Source: Acidimicrobiaceae bacterium (GTDB lineage: Bacteria > Actinomycetota > Acidimicrobiia > Acidimicrobiales > Ilumatobacteraceae). Taken from it: a stretch of DNA of 41,426 bases. Positions 1-8,623 of the stretch are shown in pieces. A program made the translations under genes and the position numbers. Where the stretch lies: assembly GCA_016722025.1 (NCBI GenBank), contig JADKGZ010000026.1, forward strand, positions 1 to 41,426. The letters run 5' to 3'. Numbering within the stretch: the first letter of the stretch is position 1; the number at the start of each line of letters is the position of its first letter. The notes under the pieces are model-generated. The model did not search any database. It worked only from the letters and a program-made list of their open reading frames with translations, and was not told where the DNA came from.

Positions 1-464
1 GCGGCACCGAGCACGAAGTTGGTGAAGAGTGCGGCGATGGTGTCGCCACCGGGCAGGATGCGATCGACCAGCCGAACGAGCATCGGATACGCCGGGAAGA
101 AGGCCGCGCGAGCGTCGCTCATGCCGTAGGTGATGTTGGGGCGAACGGTGTGCGGGTACCCGAAGCGAACGATGCGCAGGTACCAGATGCCGTCCCAGGA
201 GGTGAGCACATTCAGCATCGGGCGGATGGCGCTGCCGGGAATCGGCTTGCTCGCGTAGTGCGGGTCGGCGAACGGGCTGTTCGGGAAATCGGAGGTGACG
301 AGGTTGGCGTCGGCGCGCAGTTCGGCGGCCACGATCGCGGCGCCGATCGACACGCACAGACGTGAGAACAGGTAGACGAGCCCGACCTTGCGCAACACGC
401 CACGCCACGCAGCGGTGTCGGTCACAGGGTCGAACGTGGGAAGGTCGGTGGTGGTGGTGGTCAT
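1..464 (-). CDS. PIG-V-like mannosyltransferase, N-terminal part (runs off window)
   Basis: The 5' 154 codons of an integral-membrane glycosyltransferase read off the left edge of the window. The ATG lies at 464 and is followed by a run of Thr codons. A hydrophobic segment spans about residues 27-47. The motif SWDGIWYLRIV (residues 89-99) and the FFPAYP motif (122-127) are typical of GPI mannosyltransferase 2 / PIG-V-type polyprenyl-phosphate-mannose-dependent enzymes. In these enzymes the W-D-x-x-W-Y segment lies in the first large extracytoplasmic loop and carries the catalytic acid. In actinobacteria such proteins are thought to mannosylate lipids or cell-wall glycans at the membrane. The C-terminal membrane helices are outside the window, so substrate and full length cannot be judged. 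The gene starts without a strong ribosome binding site. Family assignment is fairly sure, specificity unknown. Confidence 0.72.
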   Translation of the reverse strand, partial: MTTTTTDLPTFDPVTDTAAWRGVLRKVGLVYLFSRLCVSIGAAIVAAELRADANLVTSDFPNSPFADPHYASKPIPGSAIRPMLNVLTSWDGIWYLRIVRFGYPHTVRPNITYGMSDARAAFFPAYPMLVRLVDRILPGGDTIAALFTNFVLGA

Positions 465-552
465 CTGTCGTTCATGCTGCGTCGAAGGGTTCCGCGGCGT
501 CGAAACTGTTCATGCGGCGTCGAAACGAAGCGACGCTAACACCCGGGACCGG

Positions 553-1452
553 TTACCAACGGTTCGTCGGCAGCACCCGCTGGCGGGGCCCGAACTTCGG
601 TGCTCGGTGGCCGGCCAGTTGCAGCAGGCGTACCGCCCGGCCGCGTTGGCCGGCGTACGGTGCGAGCAGCTGCAGCATCTGCTCGTCGGTGCCTCGTGCG
701 CGCCCGGTGAGCGCATGCACCACCACGTTCTTCAAGTGGTAGTCGCCCACCGCCAGTGCATCCGGATCGCCCATCGCGGTCGCCAGCACGGACCCCACCG
801 TCCACTGACCCACACCCGGAATGAGCGCAAGGCGTTGCCCGGCGATCGCCGGGCCCAGCGCGGCCCACTCGTGGAGGTGGTGAGCGTGGCGAGCGACATG
901 ACGCAGCGCATCGGCGCGCTTGGCTTCGATGCCCAGTGGGTGGTACCACCACGAGGGGCGTGTGGCCAGATCGCCGGGGCACGGCGGCAGCCGGAGGTCG
1001 GTTCGTGGGCCAGGGGCCGCCGCACCCAGGCGGTACACGAGCTGATGCCACTGGCGGGTGGCCTCGCCGGCGGTGATCCGCTGGCCGAGGATGACCGGGA
1101 TCAGCTCGTGATAGAGCGTGCCGCTGGCACCGAAGCGCACGTCGGGGTGGTCGCGCTGTGCAGCGAGGATCTGCGGGTGAGCACCGGCGAACACGTGGCC
1201 TGGGTCGAGCCGACCCGTGAGCGCCGGCACCTGCGCCAGCAACCAAGCGGCCCCAGGCCCGTAGGCGACTGCCTGCACCGACCCGCTGCGCCAGTCGAGG
1301 TGCAGCGTGCCGGCGCCATCAGGGGTGTACGTGGCGCGCCAGAACTCACCGTGCGTGAGCCGCGTCGTGCGGTCGCCGCCACCGAAGCGGTACACGGACA
1401 GCACCCCCCGCAACGAGCCCCTGTGCGGAGCAGCGAGCGGGGTGGGTGCCAC
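553..1452 (-). CDS. AlkA-type DNA-3-methyladenine glycosylase (HhH-GPD family)
   Basis: This is a base-excision repair glycosylase that would remove alkylated purines from DNA. The helix-hairpin-helix element LIPGVGQWTVGSVLA (about residues 210-224, counting from GTG 1452) is followed by the Gly/Pro-Asp segment VGDYHLK, whose Asp (about 237) matches the catalytic Asp of the HhH-GPD superfamily. The preceding block VILGQRITAGEA (120-131) is the usual helix before it. The length of about 299 residues is close to E. coli AlkA (282). An upstream in-frame ATG at 1503 exists, but it would overlap the start codon of the divergent crotonase gene, so I prefer GTG 1452, which leaves a 49-bp divergent promoter space. 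No clear ribosome binding site decides between them. The gene stands alone, with no Ada-type regulator visible nearby. Confidence 0.82.
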   Translation of the reverse strand: MAPTPLAAPHRGSLRGVLSVYRFGGGDRTTRLTHGEFWRATYTPDGAGTLHLDWRSGSVQAVAYGPGAAWLLAQVPALTGRLDPGHVFAGAHPQILAAQRDHPDVRFGASGTLYHELIPVILGQRITAGEATRQWHQLVYRLGAAAPGPRTDLRLPPCPGDLATRPSWWYHPLGIEAKRADALRHVARHAHHLHEWAALGPAIAGQRLALIPGVGQWTVGSVLATAMGDPDALAVGDYHLKNVVVHALTGRARGTDEQMLQLLAPYAGQRGRAVRLLQLAGHRAPKFGPRQRVLPTNRW

Positions 1453-1501
1453 GTGGCGAGCGTAACTCGTCGGTGTGACGATGAATCGGACAGCATGGGG
1501 C

Positions 1502-2305
1502 ATGTCCGTCGTCGAACGCACCGCACCCGCCGAGGGCGTCGCTCTCCTCACACTCAATCGGCCCTCGTCGCTGAACTCGATGACCGGCGAGCTGGTGCAG
1601 TCGCTGCACGAGCACCTGCGGCAGGTCGCGGTCGATCCCGAGGTGCGGGTGGTGGTCCTCACCGGCGCCGGGCGCGGGTTCTGCGCCGGGCTCGACCTGC
1701 GTGGCTACGGCACGGCGCCGCACACCGAGCACCTCGGCCGCACGCAGGCCGGGTTCGCAGTGCAGCGGCACATCGCCTCGCTCATCCCCGCGCTGCGGTC
1801 CCTGCCGCAGCCGGTCATCGCTGCCGTCAACGGCCCCGCGGCCGGCGGCGGGTTCGCACTGGTGCTGGGCTCCGACATCCGCCTGGCTGCCCGCTCGGCG
1901 AAGTTCAACGCCGCGTTCATCCGCATCGGGTTGTCGGCGTGCGACATCGGCACCAGTTGGCTGCTGCCGCGCCTGGTGGGTGCTGCGCGGGCGCAGGAGC
2001 TGATGCTCACCGGCCGCGTGTTCGACGCCGACGAGGCCTACCGCATCGGGCTGGTGGTCGACCTGCTCGACGACGATGCACTGCTCGATGCGGCCATCGC
2101 CAAGGCGCACGAGATCATGCGCAACAGCCCGTTCGGGGTGGCCCTCACCAAGGAGGGCATGTGGGGAGCGCTGGAGAGTCCCGCGCTGCAGAACGCGATC
2201 GACATGGAGAACCGGCAGCAGATCATGGCCAGCGCCACGGCCGACCATCGCGAAGCACTTGCCGCCTTCGCCGAACGGCGCCCGCCGCGCTACACGAACA
2301 GCTGA
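1502..2305 (+). CDS. Enoyl-CoA hydratase/isomerase family protein (crotonase superfamily)
   Basis: A 267-residue protein with crotonase fold signatures. The first oxyanion-hole motif is GAGRGFCAGLDL (about 55-66) and the second is NGPAAGGGFALVLGSD (110-125). It probably acts on a CoA thioester in the cytoplasm, as a hydratase, isomerase or hydrolase. Of the two catalytic Glu of rat mitochondrial hydratase, only the second (E164 equivalent, in the AQELMLTG block, about residue 166) is present. The position equivalent to E144 is occupied by a hydrophobic residue, and an Asp sits nearby in the ACDIGTSW segment. This arrangement is seen in some mycobacterial EchA paralogues, so the reaction may not be classical hydration. 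In-frame GTG 1475 and ATG 1481 are alternatives, but ATG 1502 begins at the expected family start. The gene is convergent with oppF. Confidence 0.86.
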   Translation: MSVVERTAPAEGVALLTLNRPSSLNSMTGELVQSLHEHLRQVAVDPEVRVVVLTGAGRGFCAGLDLRGYGTAPHTEHLGRTQAGFAVQRHIASLIPALRSLPQPVIAAVNGPAAGGGFALVLGSDIRLAARSAKFNAAFIRIGLSACDIGTSWLLPRLVGAARAQELMLTGRVFDADEAYRIGLVVDLLDDDALLDAAIAKAHEIMRNSPFGVALTKEGMWGALESPALQNAIDMENRQQIMASATADHREALAAFAERRPPRYTNS

Positions 2306-2347
2306 GGCGGTTTCGTGCCGCCGACGGTGGTGTGCTGCCGCCTCAGC
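2301..2347. terminator. Inverted repeat between convergent genes, probable bidirectional terminator
   Basis: A perfect 10-bp inverted repeat has its left arm at 2301-2310 (GCTGAGGCGG) and its right arm at 2338-2347, with a 27-nt loop. It lies exactly where the crotonase gene (+) and oppF (-) meet. The TGA of the crotonase (2303-2305) is inside the left arm and the stop of oppF (2343-2345) is inside the right arm. No T-tract follows on either strand, which is usual in very GC-rich actinobacteria. Confidence 0.55.
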
Positions 2348-3381
2348 GGGCGGGGAGCCGAACGACCAGCGGTGCCTCGCCGCCGATGAGCGGGTGATGG
2401 CATGCCACGTAGTGGCCCCCACCCGCATCGCCCACCTCGCGCAGCTGCGGTTCCTCGGTGCGGCACCGGTCGTCGGCCGCCGCGCAGCGTGGGTTGAACC
2501 GGCATCCGGGCGGGGGCAGCACCGGCGAAGGAGGTTCGCCTTCGATGGCCACCTGGCCGATGGCGATCTCGGGGTCGGGCACCGGGATCGAGTCGATGAG
2601 CACCTTGGTGTAGTGGTGCGCCGGCGAGTCGTACAGCGAGTTGGACGGCGCCACTTCGCAGATCTTGCCCAGGTACATCACCTGGATGCGGTCGCTGATG
2701 TTCTTCACCACGGCAAGGTCGTGCGCGATGAAGACGAGGGTCAGGCCGTGCTTCGCCTTCAGGTCTTCCAGCAGGTTCAGCACCTGGGCCTGCACGCTCA
2801 CGTCGAGCGCGCTCACCGGCTCGTCGCAGATGATGAGAGTGGGGTCGAGCACCAACGAACGGGCGATCGAGATGCGCTGGCACTGGCCGCCGGAGAATTG
2901 ATGCGCCTGGCTCTCGGCCGCGCGCTGAGGGTCGATGCCGACCTCCTCGAGCAGTGCATCGACCTTCTTCAACTGCTCGGCACTGGTGCCGCGCTTCCAG
3001 ATGACCAATGGCTCGCACGATGTCGCGCACCTTGCGTCGCGGGTTGAGCGACGAGATGGGGTCCTGGAAGATCATCTGCATGCGAGTGCGGGCCGACCGC
3101 ATCTCGTCGGCGGGCAGCGAGGTGAGCTCCTTGCCCTCGAACTCGACCGAGCCGCTGGTGGGCCGCGGCAGCATCATCAGCGCCTTGCCGGTGGTGCTCT
3201 TGCCACACCCACTCTCGCCCACCACGCCGAGAGTTTCGCCGCGCAGCACGTCGAAGCTGATGCCGCTGACGGCATGCACCTTCAAGCCGGTGCGACCGAC
3301 GGGGAACTCCATCACCAGGTCTTCCACGCGCAGCAGCACGTCGCCGGTGGTGCGCAGGTGCGCCTTGCCGCTACCGGCCAT
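2343..3381 (-). CDS. oppF: Peptide ABC transporter ATP-binding protein OppF/DppF (one frameshift)
   Basis: The second ATPase of the peptide importer, which couples ATP hydrolysis on the cytoplasmic face to transport through OppB-OppC. Walker A is GESGCGKST (about residues 55-63), the Q-loop is in the FQDPISSLNP block, the ABC signature is in FSGGQCQR, and Walker B is LIICDEP. A C-terminal GCRFNPRC block is typical of Opp/Dpp ATPases. The reading frame breaks at about 3015, just after the Q-loop. Residues up to DIVRA are in one frame and EPLVIWKRGT onward in another, equivalent to one extra base or two missing ones. Both halves are full-length and well conserved, so a sequence error is more likely than a real pseudogene. 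The start ATG at 3381 overlaps the oppD stop (ATGA), indicating translational coupling. Confidence 0.85.
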
Positions 3382-4445
3382 CAGAGTGCCCCTACCTTCT
3401 CGGCTGCCAGTTGTGCGGTGCGCTCACGATGCACCGGCGAACCCACGGGGTACCAGCAGGCGTACACGTGCTCGGGGTGCTCGGCGGACATCAACGGGGG
3501 CTCTTCCTCTCGGCAGCGATCCTGTACGAACGCGCAGCGCGGTGAGAACCGGCAACCCTTGGGCGGGTTCACCAGATCCGGTGGGCGACCGGGGATGACG
3601 TGCAGCCGAGTGTGGCTGGGGTCTTCGATCTTGGGGATGCTGTTCAGCAGCGCCTCGGTGTAGGGCATCTTCATGCTGGAGAACAGCACCCGGGTGGGCG
3701 CCTTCTCCACCAGCTTGCCGCCGTACATCACCGCGATCTCATCGGTGTGACCGGCCACCACACCGAGGTCGTGGGTGACGAGGATGACCGACATGTTGCG
3801 GTCGCGGCGTTGCTCGCCGATGAGGTCGAGGATCTGCGCCTGCACCGTGACGTCGAGCGCGGTGGTGGGCTCGTCGGCGAACAGCAGCGTGGGGCCGCAC
3901 GACATGGCGAGCGCGATCATGATGCGCTGGCGCATGCCGCCGCTGAGTTCGAACGCGTACTGGTCGAGCCGCTTTTCCGGCTCGGGAATGCGCACGTCCT
4001 GCAGCAGCCGCAACGCGGTTGCGCGAGCGTCGGCCTTGCTCATCCCGAGGTGGATCTTGAGCCCCTCGCCGAGCTGTTTGCCCACGCGCATGACAGGGTT
4101 GAGCGAGGTCATCGGATCTTGGAAGATCATCGACATCTCCTTGCCCCACACCTTGCGGCGTTCGCTCAACGAGAGGTTGATGATCTCCTGGCCTTCGAAC
4201 ACCACCGAGCCCGACCGCTCGGTGTTGCGCTTGGGCAGCAAGCCCATGATGGAGCGCGACAGCACGGTCTTGCCCGAGCCCGACTCGCCGACGATGCCCA
4301 ACGACTTGCCGCGGTCGAGTGTGAAGCTGACGCCGTCGACGGACTTGACCAGGCCGCGATCCGTGCGAAACGCCGTACGCAGGTCGGTGACCTTGAGCAG
4401 CGGCCCGTCGACCTGGCGGGAGGATGCCTGCGTTTGCGGGCTCAT
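3381..4445 (-). CDS. oppD: Peptide ABC transporter ATP-binding protein OppD/DppD
   Basis: An intact 354-residue ATPase subunit of the oligopeptide/dipeptide importer. Walker A is GESGSGKT (about 53-60), the Q-loop block is FQDPMTSLNP, the signature is LSGGMRQR, Walker B is LLFADEPTTALD, and the switch His lies in VTHDLGVV. The C-terminal oligopeptide-transporter extension carries GCRFSPRCAF with conserved cysteines. It would pair with OppF to form the ATPase heterodimer under the OppB/OppC channel. ATG 4445 overlaps the oppC stop (ATGA), and the stop overlaps oppF in the same way. The gene is therefore the fourth cistron of a tightly coupled operon A-B-C-D-F. The operon carries no visible regulator of its own. 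Confidence 0.93.
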   Translation of the reverse strand: MSPQTQASSRQVDGPLLKVTDLRTAFRTDRGLVKSVDGVSFTLDRGKSLGIVGESGSGKTVLSRSIMGLLPKRNTERSGSVVFEGQEIINLSLSERRKVWGKEMSMIFQDPMTSLNPVMRVGKQLGEGLKIHLGMSKADARATALRLLQDVRIPEPEKRLDQYAFELSGGMRQRIMIALAMSCGPTLLFADEPTTALDVTVQAQILDLIGEQRRDRNMSVILVTHDLGVVAGHTDEIAVMYGGKLVEKAPTRVLFSSMKMPYTEALLNSIPKIEDPSHTRLHVIPGRPPDLVNPPKGCRFSPRCAFVQDRCREEEPPLMSAEHPEHVYACWYPVGSPVHRERTAQLAAEKVGAL

Positions 4446-5457
4446 CCGATGGCCTCCCGAGAGTTGAAGCGCTGTGCGAGCACGTCGCCGAGCAGGTTGA
4501 TGGAGAGCACGGTGAGGAACATCACGAAGGCGGGCATCAGCGAGATCCACCATGCGCCGTTGCGCAACGGCTCGGAGCCGGCGGCGATCATCGCGCCCCA
4601 CGTGGGCACCGGCGCCTCCACCGAAAGGCCCAGGAACGCCAGACCACCCTCGGCGACGATGAGCAGCGCAAGACCGGTGAGTGCGAACGAGATGAGCGTG
4701 GGCACGATGTTGGGCAGGATCTCCTTGAACAGGATGCGACTGCCCTTCGCGCCAAGGCTGCGAGCGGCGACCACGAAGTCGCGCTGGGCGTAGGCGATGG
4801 TGTTGGCCCGCACGAGCGCGTGAGCGGTGGTATCGAGAGTATGACCAACGCCAGGATGATGGGCCAGAGTGGTCGCGTGCTGGCCCCACCGGTGGTGTTG
4901 GGGTCGTTGAAGAAGGTGACCAAGAAGATGGCCAACAGCAACGCTGGGAAGGCGAGCAAGACGTTGGAGATGTTCTCGATCACGGTGTCGACCCAGCCCC
5001 TGAAGTAGCCGGCCACCATGCCCAGGAAGGTGCCGATGGCGAGGCCGAAGGTGATGGCCAGGCCGGCGATGATGAGCGAGTTGCGGGCGCCGAGCATGGC
5101 CCGACTGAACAGATCGAACCCGTTCTTGTCGGTGCCCATCAGGCCGGCTCGTTCGGGGCTGCCCTTCACCGGCTTGGGGGCGTCGGCGAACCAGGCCCAC
5201 TTCGGGGGCAACTGGCTCATGCGCAGGTCGCCCTTGACGGCGGTGCTGCACAGCTTCTCGTTGGGTGCGCACGAGTGAGGGATGTAGGGCAGCGAGTTGG
5301 CCCCGATGGCGCTGACGGTGATGAACACCAACCAGCCGATGGCCAGCCACTTGGTGACGCGCCCGCGGCGCTTCACCTTCAGTTGCTTGACGGGTGCGTC
5401 GCTGACGACGGGTACGACGGGAGCGTGCTCGTCGGTGATGACATCGATGTCGGTCAT
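4442..5457 (-). CDS. oppC: Peptide ABC transporter permease OppC/DppC (one frameshift)
   Basis: The second membrane subunit of the importer, about 338 residues. A hydrophilic N-terminus is followed by one transmembrane helix (WLAIGWLVFITVSAIGAN region). A periplasmic stretch comes next, with the MGTDKNGFDLFSR block characteristic of OppC/DppC. The membrane core follows, with the EAA-type cytoplasmic loop (VVAARSLGAKGSRILFKEI) that docks on the ATPases. The frame is broken at about 4817-4820. The block ending LVILSIPPLT reads in one frame and LVRANTIAYAQRDF in the next, which fits one lost base. Everything on both sides matches the family, so this is probably an intact gene with a base error. 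The start ATG 5457 lies 4 bp after the oppB stop, and the end overlaps oppD. Confidence 0.85.
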
Positions 5458-5461
5458 GGCG

Positions 5462-6427
5462 TTACCCCAGTGCCCGGTTGGCACGGACTCTCGGGTCGAT
5501 CCAGGCGTACGCGAGGTCGACGAAGAAGTTGATGAAGACATAGATGAGGGCGAGGATGACCACCGTGTACTGCACGGTGGGGTACTCGCGACGGAAGATG
5601 CTCTCCACTGTCAGCCGGCCCATGCCGTTGAGCAGGAAGAACTGCTCGACGATGACCACGCCGCCCATCAGCGCCCCGATGTTGACGGCGGCTGAGGTGA
5701 CGATGGAGAACAGCGACGGGCGCAGTGCGTGCTTGAACAGCAGTTGCCCTGTGCCGACGCCCTTCGCCCGAGCAGTGGTGATGAAGTCGTTCTGCAGCGT
5801 GCCGATCATGTCGGAGCGCAGCACACGCATGTAGCCGGCGTACAGCGGAATGGAGATGGTGAGCGTGGGCAGCACGAATGCCTTGAAGTGAGCCACCGGA
5901 TCGTCGAACAGACCCGTGTAGATCGAGGGATACGGGAACCACTTGTTGTTGACGCTGAAGAACAGGATGAGGATGGGGGCGACGACGAAGTTGGGCATGC
6001 TGAGCATGGCGAACGCCGACGTGCTGGAGGCCCTGTCGAAGCGGGAGTTCTGCTTGTACGCCGACCACACAGCGGTGGGCACGGCGAGCGACAGCGCCAG
6101 GATCTGGCCGTAGATCATCAGGTACAACGACACCGGCAGCGCCCGCTTCACCTCGGTGGCGATGGACTGGTTGGTCTGGAAGGTGGTGCCCCAATCGCCG
6201 GTGAGGAAGTTCTTCATCCAGGTGAAGTACTGCGTGTACCACGGCTGGTCGAGCCCGAGCTCTTTGAGGACTGCCTGTGCCTGTTCCGGGCTGGCGCCGG
6301 GCCCCGTCTTGAGAGCGACGATGACATCGGTGCCACCCGGGAGGAAGCGGAGGGCGATCGAGGTGAGGAAGGTGACCACCACCACGACGAATACGGTTTG
6401 CGCGAGTTTGCGAAGCACATATCGCAT
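5462..6427 (-). CDS. oppB: Peptide ABC transporter permease OppB/DppB
   Basis: An intact 321-residue inner-membrane subunit. It starts with the typical MRYVLRKLAQTVFVVVVVTF N-terminal helix and a FLPGGTD block. It contains about six transmembrane segments and the cytoplasmic EAA loop in the section FITTARAKGVGTGQLLFKHA, which contacts the ATP-binding subunits. With OppC it forms the channel for peptides delivered by the lipoprotein OppA. The end (LAYAWIDPRVR) is the usual OppB C-terminus. The gene follows oppA after a 44-bp gap and precedes oppC by 4 bp. A purine-rich stretch about 13 bases upstream of the ATG may serve as a weak ribosome binding site. Confidence 0.94.
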   Translation of the reverse strand: MRYVLRKLAQTVFVVVVVTFLTSIALRFLPGGTDVIVALKTGPGASPEQAQAVLKELGLDQPWYTQYFTWMKNFLTGDWGTTFQTNQSIATEVKRALPVSLYLMIYGQILALSLAVPTAVWSAYKQNSRFDRASSTSAFAMLSMPNFVVAPILILFFSVNNKWFPYPSIYTGLFDDPVAHFKAFVLPTLTISIPLYAGYMRVLRSDMIGTLQNDFITTARAKGVGTGQLLFKHALRPSLFSIVTSAAVNIGALMGGVVIVEQFFLLNGMGRLTVESIFRREYPTVQYTVVILALIYVFINFFVDLAYAWIDPRVRANRALG

Positions 6428-6471
6428 CGGTGGTGGTGGTCCCTTCTTCTCCTACTGACGGGTGTGGATGA

Positions 6472-8229
6472 TTACTGCTCGACCCAGAGGGTCATCGGGT
6501 AGAACGTGCCGGAGATGCCGGCACCGAAGGGTGCGTTGGTGCCATCGGGCAACGGGATCAGGCTGAGCCCGTGCACCGACGGCTTGCTGGCGATGCCCCA
6601 GATGCTGTAGCTGCCCCAGATGTCGTAGCACTGAGTGCCGAACAACCGGTTGACCTCCTCGGCGATCTCCTTCTTGCGTGCAGGGTCGGTGCTGGCGCGG
6701 TTCTCGTCGAGCAGCGCATCGAGCTGCGGGTCGCGGATGCGGCCGAAGTTCAGTGCCAGTTCGCCGACGGGCGGTGCCGCCTTCGAGTGCCACCAGATGT
6801 ACTGCTGGTCGAGGTCGAAGCCACCGTGGTTGCGCCACTGGAAGACCTGGAAGTTGCCGAACAGAGCGGTGACGATGTAGTTGGCCTGGTCGATCTGGTC
6901 GATGGTGACCTCGTCGATGCCGGCTTCGGTCCACCACTGCTGCTGCTGCTGAGCGATCGTGAGGTTGGTCTGGTCGGTGGTGGTTGCCAGCGACAGCGAC
7001 AGCGGGCCGGGGAACTCGGCCTTGTACTCCGCGATCAGCTCCTGCGCCTTGGCCATGTCCTGTGCCTCCGGGAAGCCCGTCGACTCGAGGTAGCCCACCT
7101 GCGTGGGCGAGAACGGGCCGTACGCGATCTGGTTGAGGCCGCCACCGATGGTGTCGATGAGCAACTGCTCGTCGGTCGCCCAGGCAAGTGCGCAGCGGAT
7201 GCGGACGTCGGTGAGCGGCGAACCCTCCTGCGTCACGTGCAGGAGGGTGTAGGCGGTCTCGGCGTTGTTGCTGATCTCGACCATCGGGTACTCATCGGGG
7301 TTGTCGCGGAACTCGAGGATGGACTCTGCGTTGGTGGTGTGGATGAGGTCGACGGTGCCGCTCTTCAACGCGTCGCGGCGGTTGAGGCCGTCGGCGATGG
7401 GCCGGAACTCGATGGCGTCGAGGTACGGGTACGGTGCGTTCCAGTAGTCGGGGTTCTTGGTCATCGAGAACACTTCGCCGGGCCGGTAGTCGGCGTACAC
7501 GAACGGGCCGGTGCCGACTGGCTGCGACTTCAAGGTGTCGTCGGTGTCGCTGGCGGCGAGCCACGTGGGCGATGCCTGCATGCCGGCCTGACCGGCCAGC
7601 GTGAACGGGAAGGCCGCCCACGAGGTGTTCATGGTGAGCACTGCGGTCATCGGGTCGGCTGCGTCGACTTCGATGGTTTCGACGGGGCGCAGTGCATTAC
7701 CGGTGAGGATGCCCGCCTTGGCGCGAGAGATGTTCTCGACGATGGCGGCGCCGTCGAACGGCGTGCCGTCGTGGAACGTGACGCCTTCGCGGGCGGTGAT
7801 GGACCACACCGTGTAGTCGTCGTTGGGGGTGATGGCCTCAGCGAGGTACGGGCTCCATGAGCCTGCGTCGTTGGCCATGGCCAACGAGTCGTAGATGTTG
7901 CGGATGACCTGGTAGCACGCGATCGCGCACACCATCTCCGACGGGCGCCACGGGCTGGAGGTGTCGGCCTCGATGCCCATGACCACCTTGCCACCGGGAA
8001 CCGGAACTTCGCCGGCGGCCGTGGTCGGCGGTGCAGCGGTCGTTTCGACGACCGGTGTGGTCTCGTCGGTGCCGGGACCCGTGGTCTCGGACGCCGGCGA
8101 CGTGGCGTCGGTTGTCTTGCTGCTGGTGTCGTCGCTGCCGCAAGCGACCCCGATAAGACCTGCACTGATGACCAAGGCGGCCAGCAGCCTGCCCGGCTTG
8201 CGCCGTGACGGTGCGTTCAAGTGACTCAT
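6472..8229 (-). CDS. oppA: Peptide-binding lipoprotein of the ABC transporter, OppA/DppA-like (SBP family 5)
   Basis: The extracytoplasmic substrate-binding protein, 585 residues. A basic N-terminus (SRRKPGR) and a hydrophobic helix end in the lipobox LIGVAC with Cys at about 30, so the mature protein is lipid-anchored. A 50-residue low-complexity Thr/Ser/Glu/Pro linker follows, common in actinobacterial binding proteins. The SBP_bac_5 domain then starts near the GKVVMGIEADTSSPW segment. It carries the family hallmarks, such as a VWSITAREGVTFHDGTPFDG block and a late LWVEQ end. I chose ATG 8229 because a purine-rich GGGGGAAGAGG lies directly upstream. An in-frame ATG at 8265 would add 12 residues. 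The ligand could be di-/oligopeptides or another small compound, since this family is broad. It is the first gene of the operon, transcribed away from the DUF5522 gene. Confidence 0.92.
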   Translation of the reverse strand: MSHLNAPSRRKPGRLLAALVISAGLIGVACGSDDTSSKTTDATSPASETTGPGTDETTPVVETTAAPPTTAAGEVPVPGGKVVMGIEADTSSPWRPSEMVCAIACYQVIRNIYDSLAMANDAGSWSPYLAEAITPNDDYTVWSITAREGVTFHDGTPFDGAAIVENISRAKAGILTGNALRPVETIEVDAADPMTAVLTMNTSWAAFPFTLAGQAGMQASPTWLAASDTDDTLKSQPVGTGPFVYADYRPGEVFSMTKNPDYWNAPYPYLDAIEFRPIADGLNRRDALKSGTVDLIHTTNAESILEFRDNPDEYPMVEISNNAETAYTLLHVTQEGSPLTDVRIRCALAWATDEQLLIDTIGGGLNQIAYGPFSPTQVGYLESTGFPEAQDMAKAQELIAEYKAEFPGPLSLSLATTTDQTNLTIAQQQQQWWTEAGIDEVTIDQIDQANYIVTALFGNFQVFQWRNHGGFDLDQQYIWWHSKAAPPVGELALNFGRIRDPQLDALLDENRASTDPARKKEIAEEVNRLFGTQCYDIWGSYSIWGIASKPSVHGLSLIPLPDGTNAPFGAGISGTFYPMTLWVEQ

Positions 8230-8371
8230 CCTCTTCCCCCATTTCGTGTGTGAGCGAGTACTCATGGCCGAGGCGTCGCTGGGGAGCCGGTATGACCCCC
8301 ATCACACCTCGGTGAGAGGCACCTTAGCCACAACGAGAAGGCCGCGGTCAACACGGAGGTACGGTCATGAG

Positions 8372-8608
8372 GTGCGAGCGCTACGAGAGCACCACCTGAC
8401 GTTGCCGTTGCCTCGTCGCTACTCGCCTCGCCACCGCAGCTTCGACGATGGCATGGCCCGGCACGCCGCCGCGGTGGCCGCGGGAGTGCCGGCATACCGC
8501 GATCCGGTCACCGGCAACACGGTGTTCACGGCACGCTTCCTGGCTGATCGCGGCTACTGCTGCGAGAGCGGTTGTCGCCACTGCCCATACGAACCGGCGA
8601 CTCGGTGA
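8372..8608 (+). CDS. DUF5522-type cysteine-rich miniprotein
   Basis: A short protein of about 78 residues that ends in a cysteine motif, GYCCESGCRHCPY, preceded by YRDPVTGNTVFTARFLADR. This is the signature of the DUF5522 family, whose members are 50-80 residues and of unknown function. The CC-x3-C-x2-C cluster suggests a metal or iron-sulfur site. The start is uncertain. GTG 8372 is in frame, but the only good ribosome binding site (GGAGG, about 8355-8359) sits 7 bases ahead of ATG 8367, which is in another frame and ends after 10 codons at 8399. Either the true start is further in (TTG near 8401), or a base is wrong here. The gene is followed by ppk2 after 15 bp and is probably cotranscribed with it. 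Confidence 0.62.
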   Translation: MRALREHHLTLPLPRRYSPRHRSFDDGMARHAAAVAAGVPAYRDPVTGNTVFTARFLADRGYCCESGCRHCPYEPATR

Positions 8609-8623
8609 AGTAGCGTCGGCCGC

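Noticed and set aside
388..2397. A 669-codon open frame on the plus strand antisense to the glycosylase and out of frame with the crotonase
   Set aside because: It is rich in Arg, Ala and Pro with no domain pattern. It is a by-product of high GC opposite real genes.
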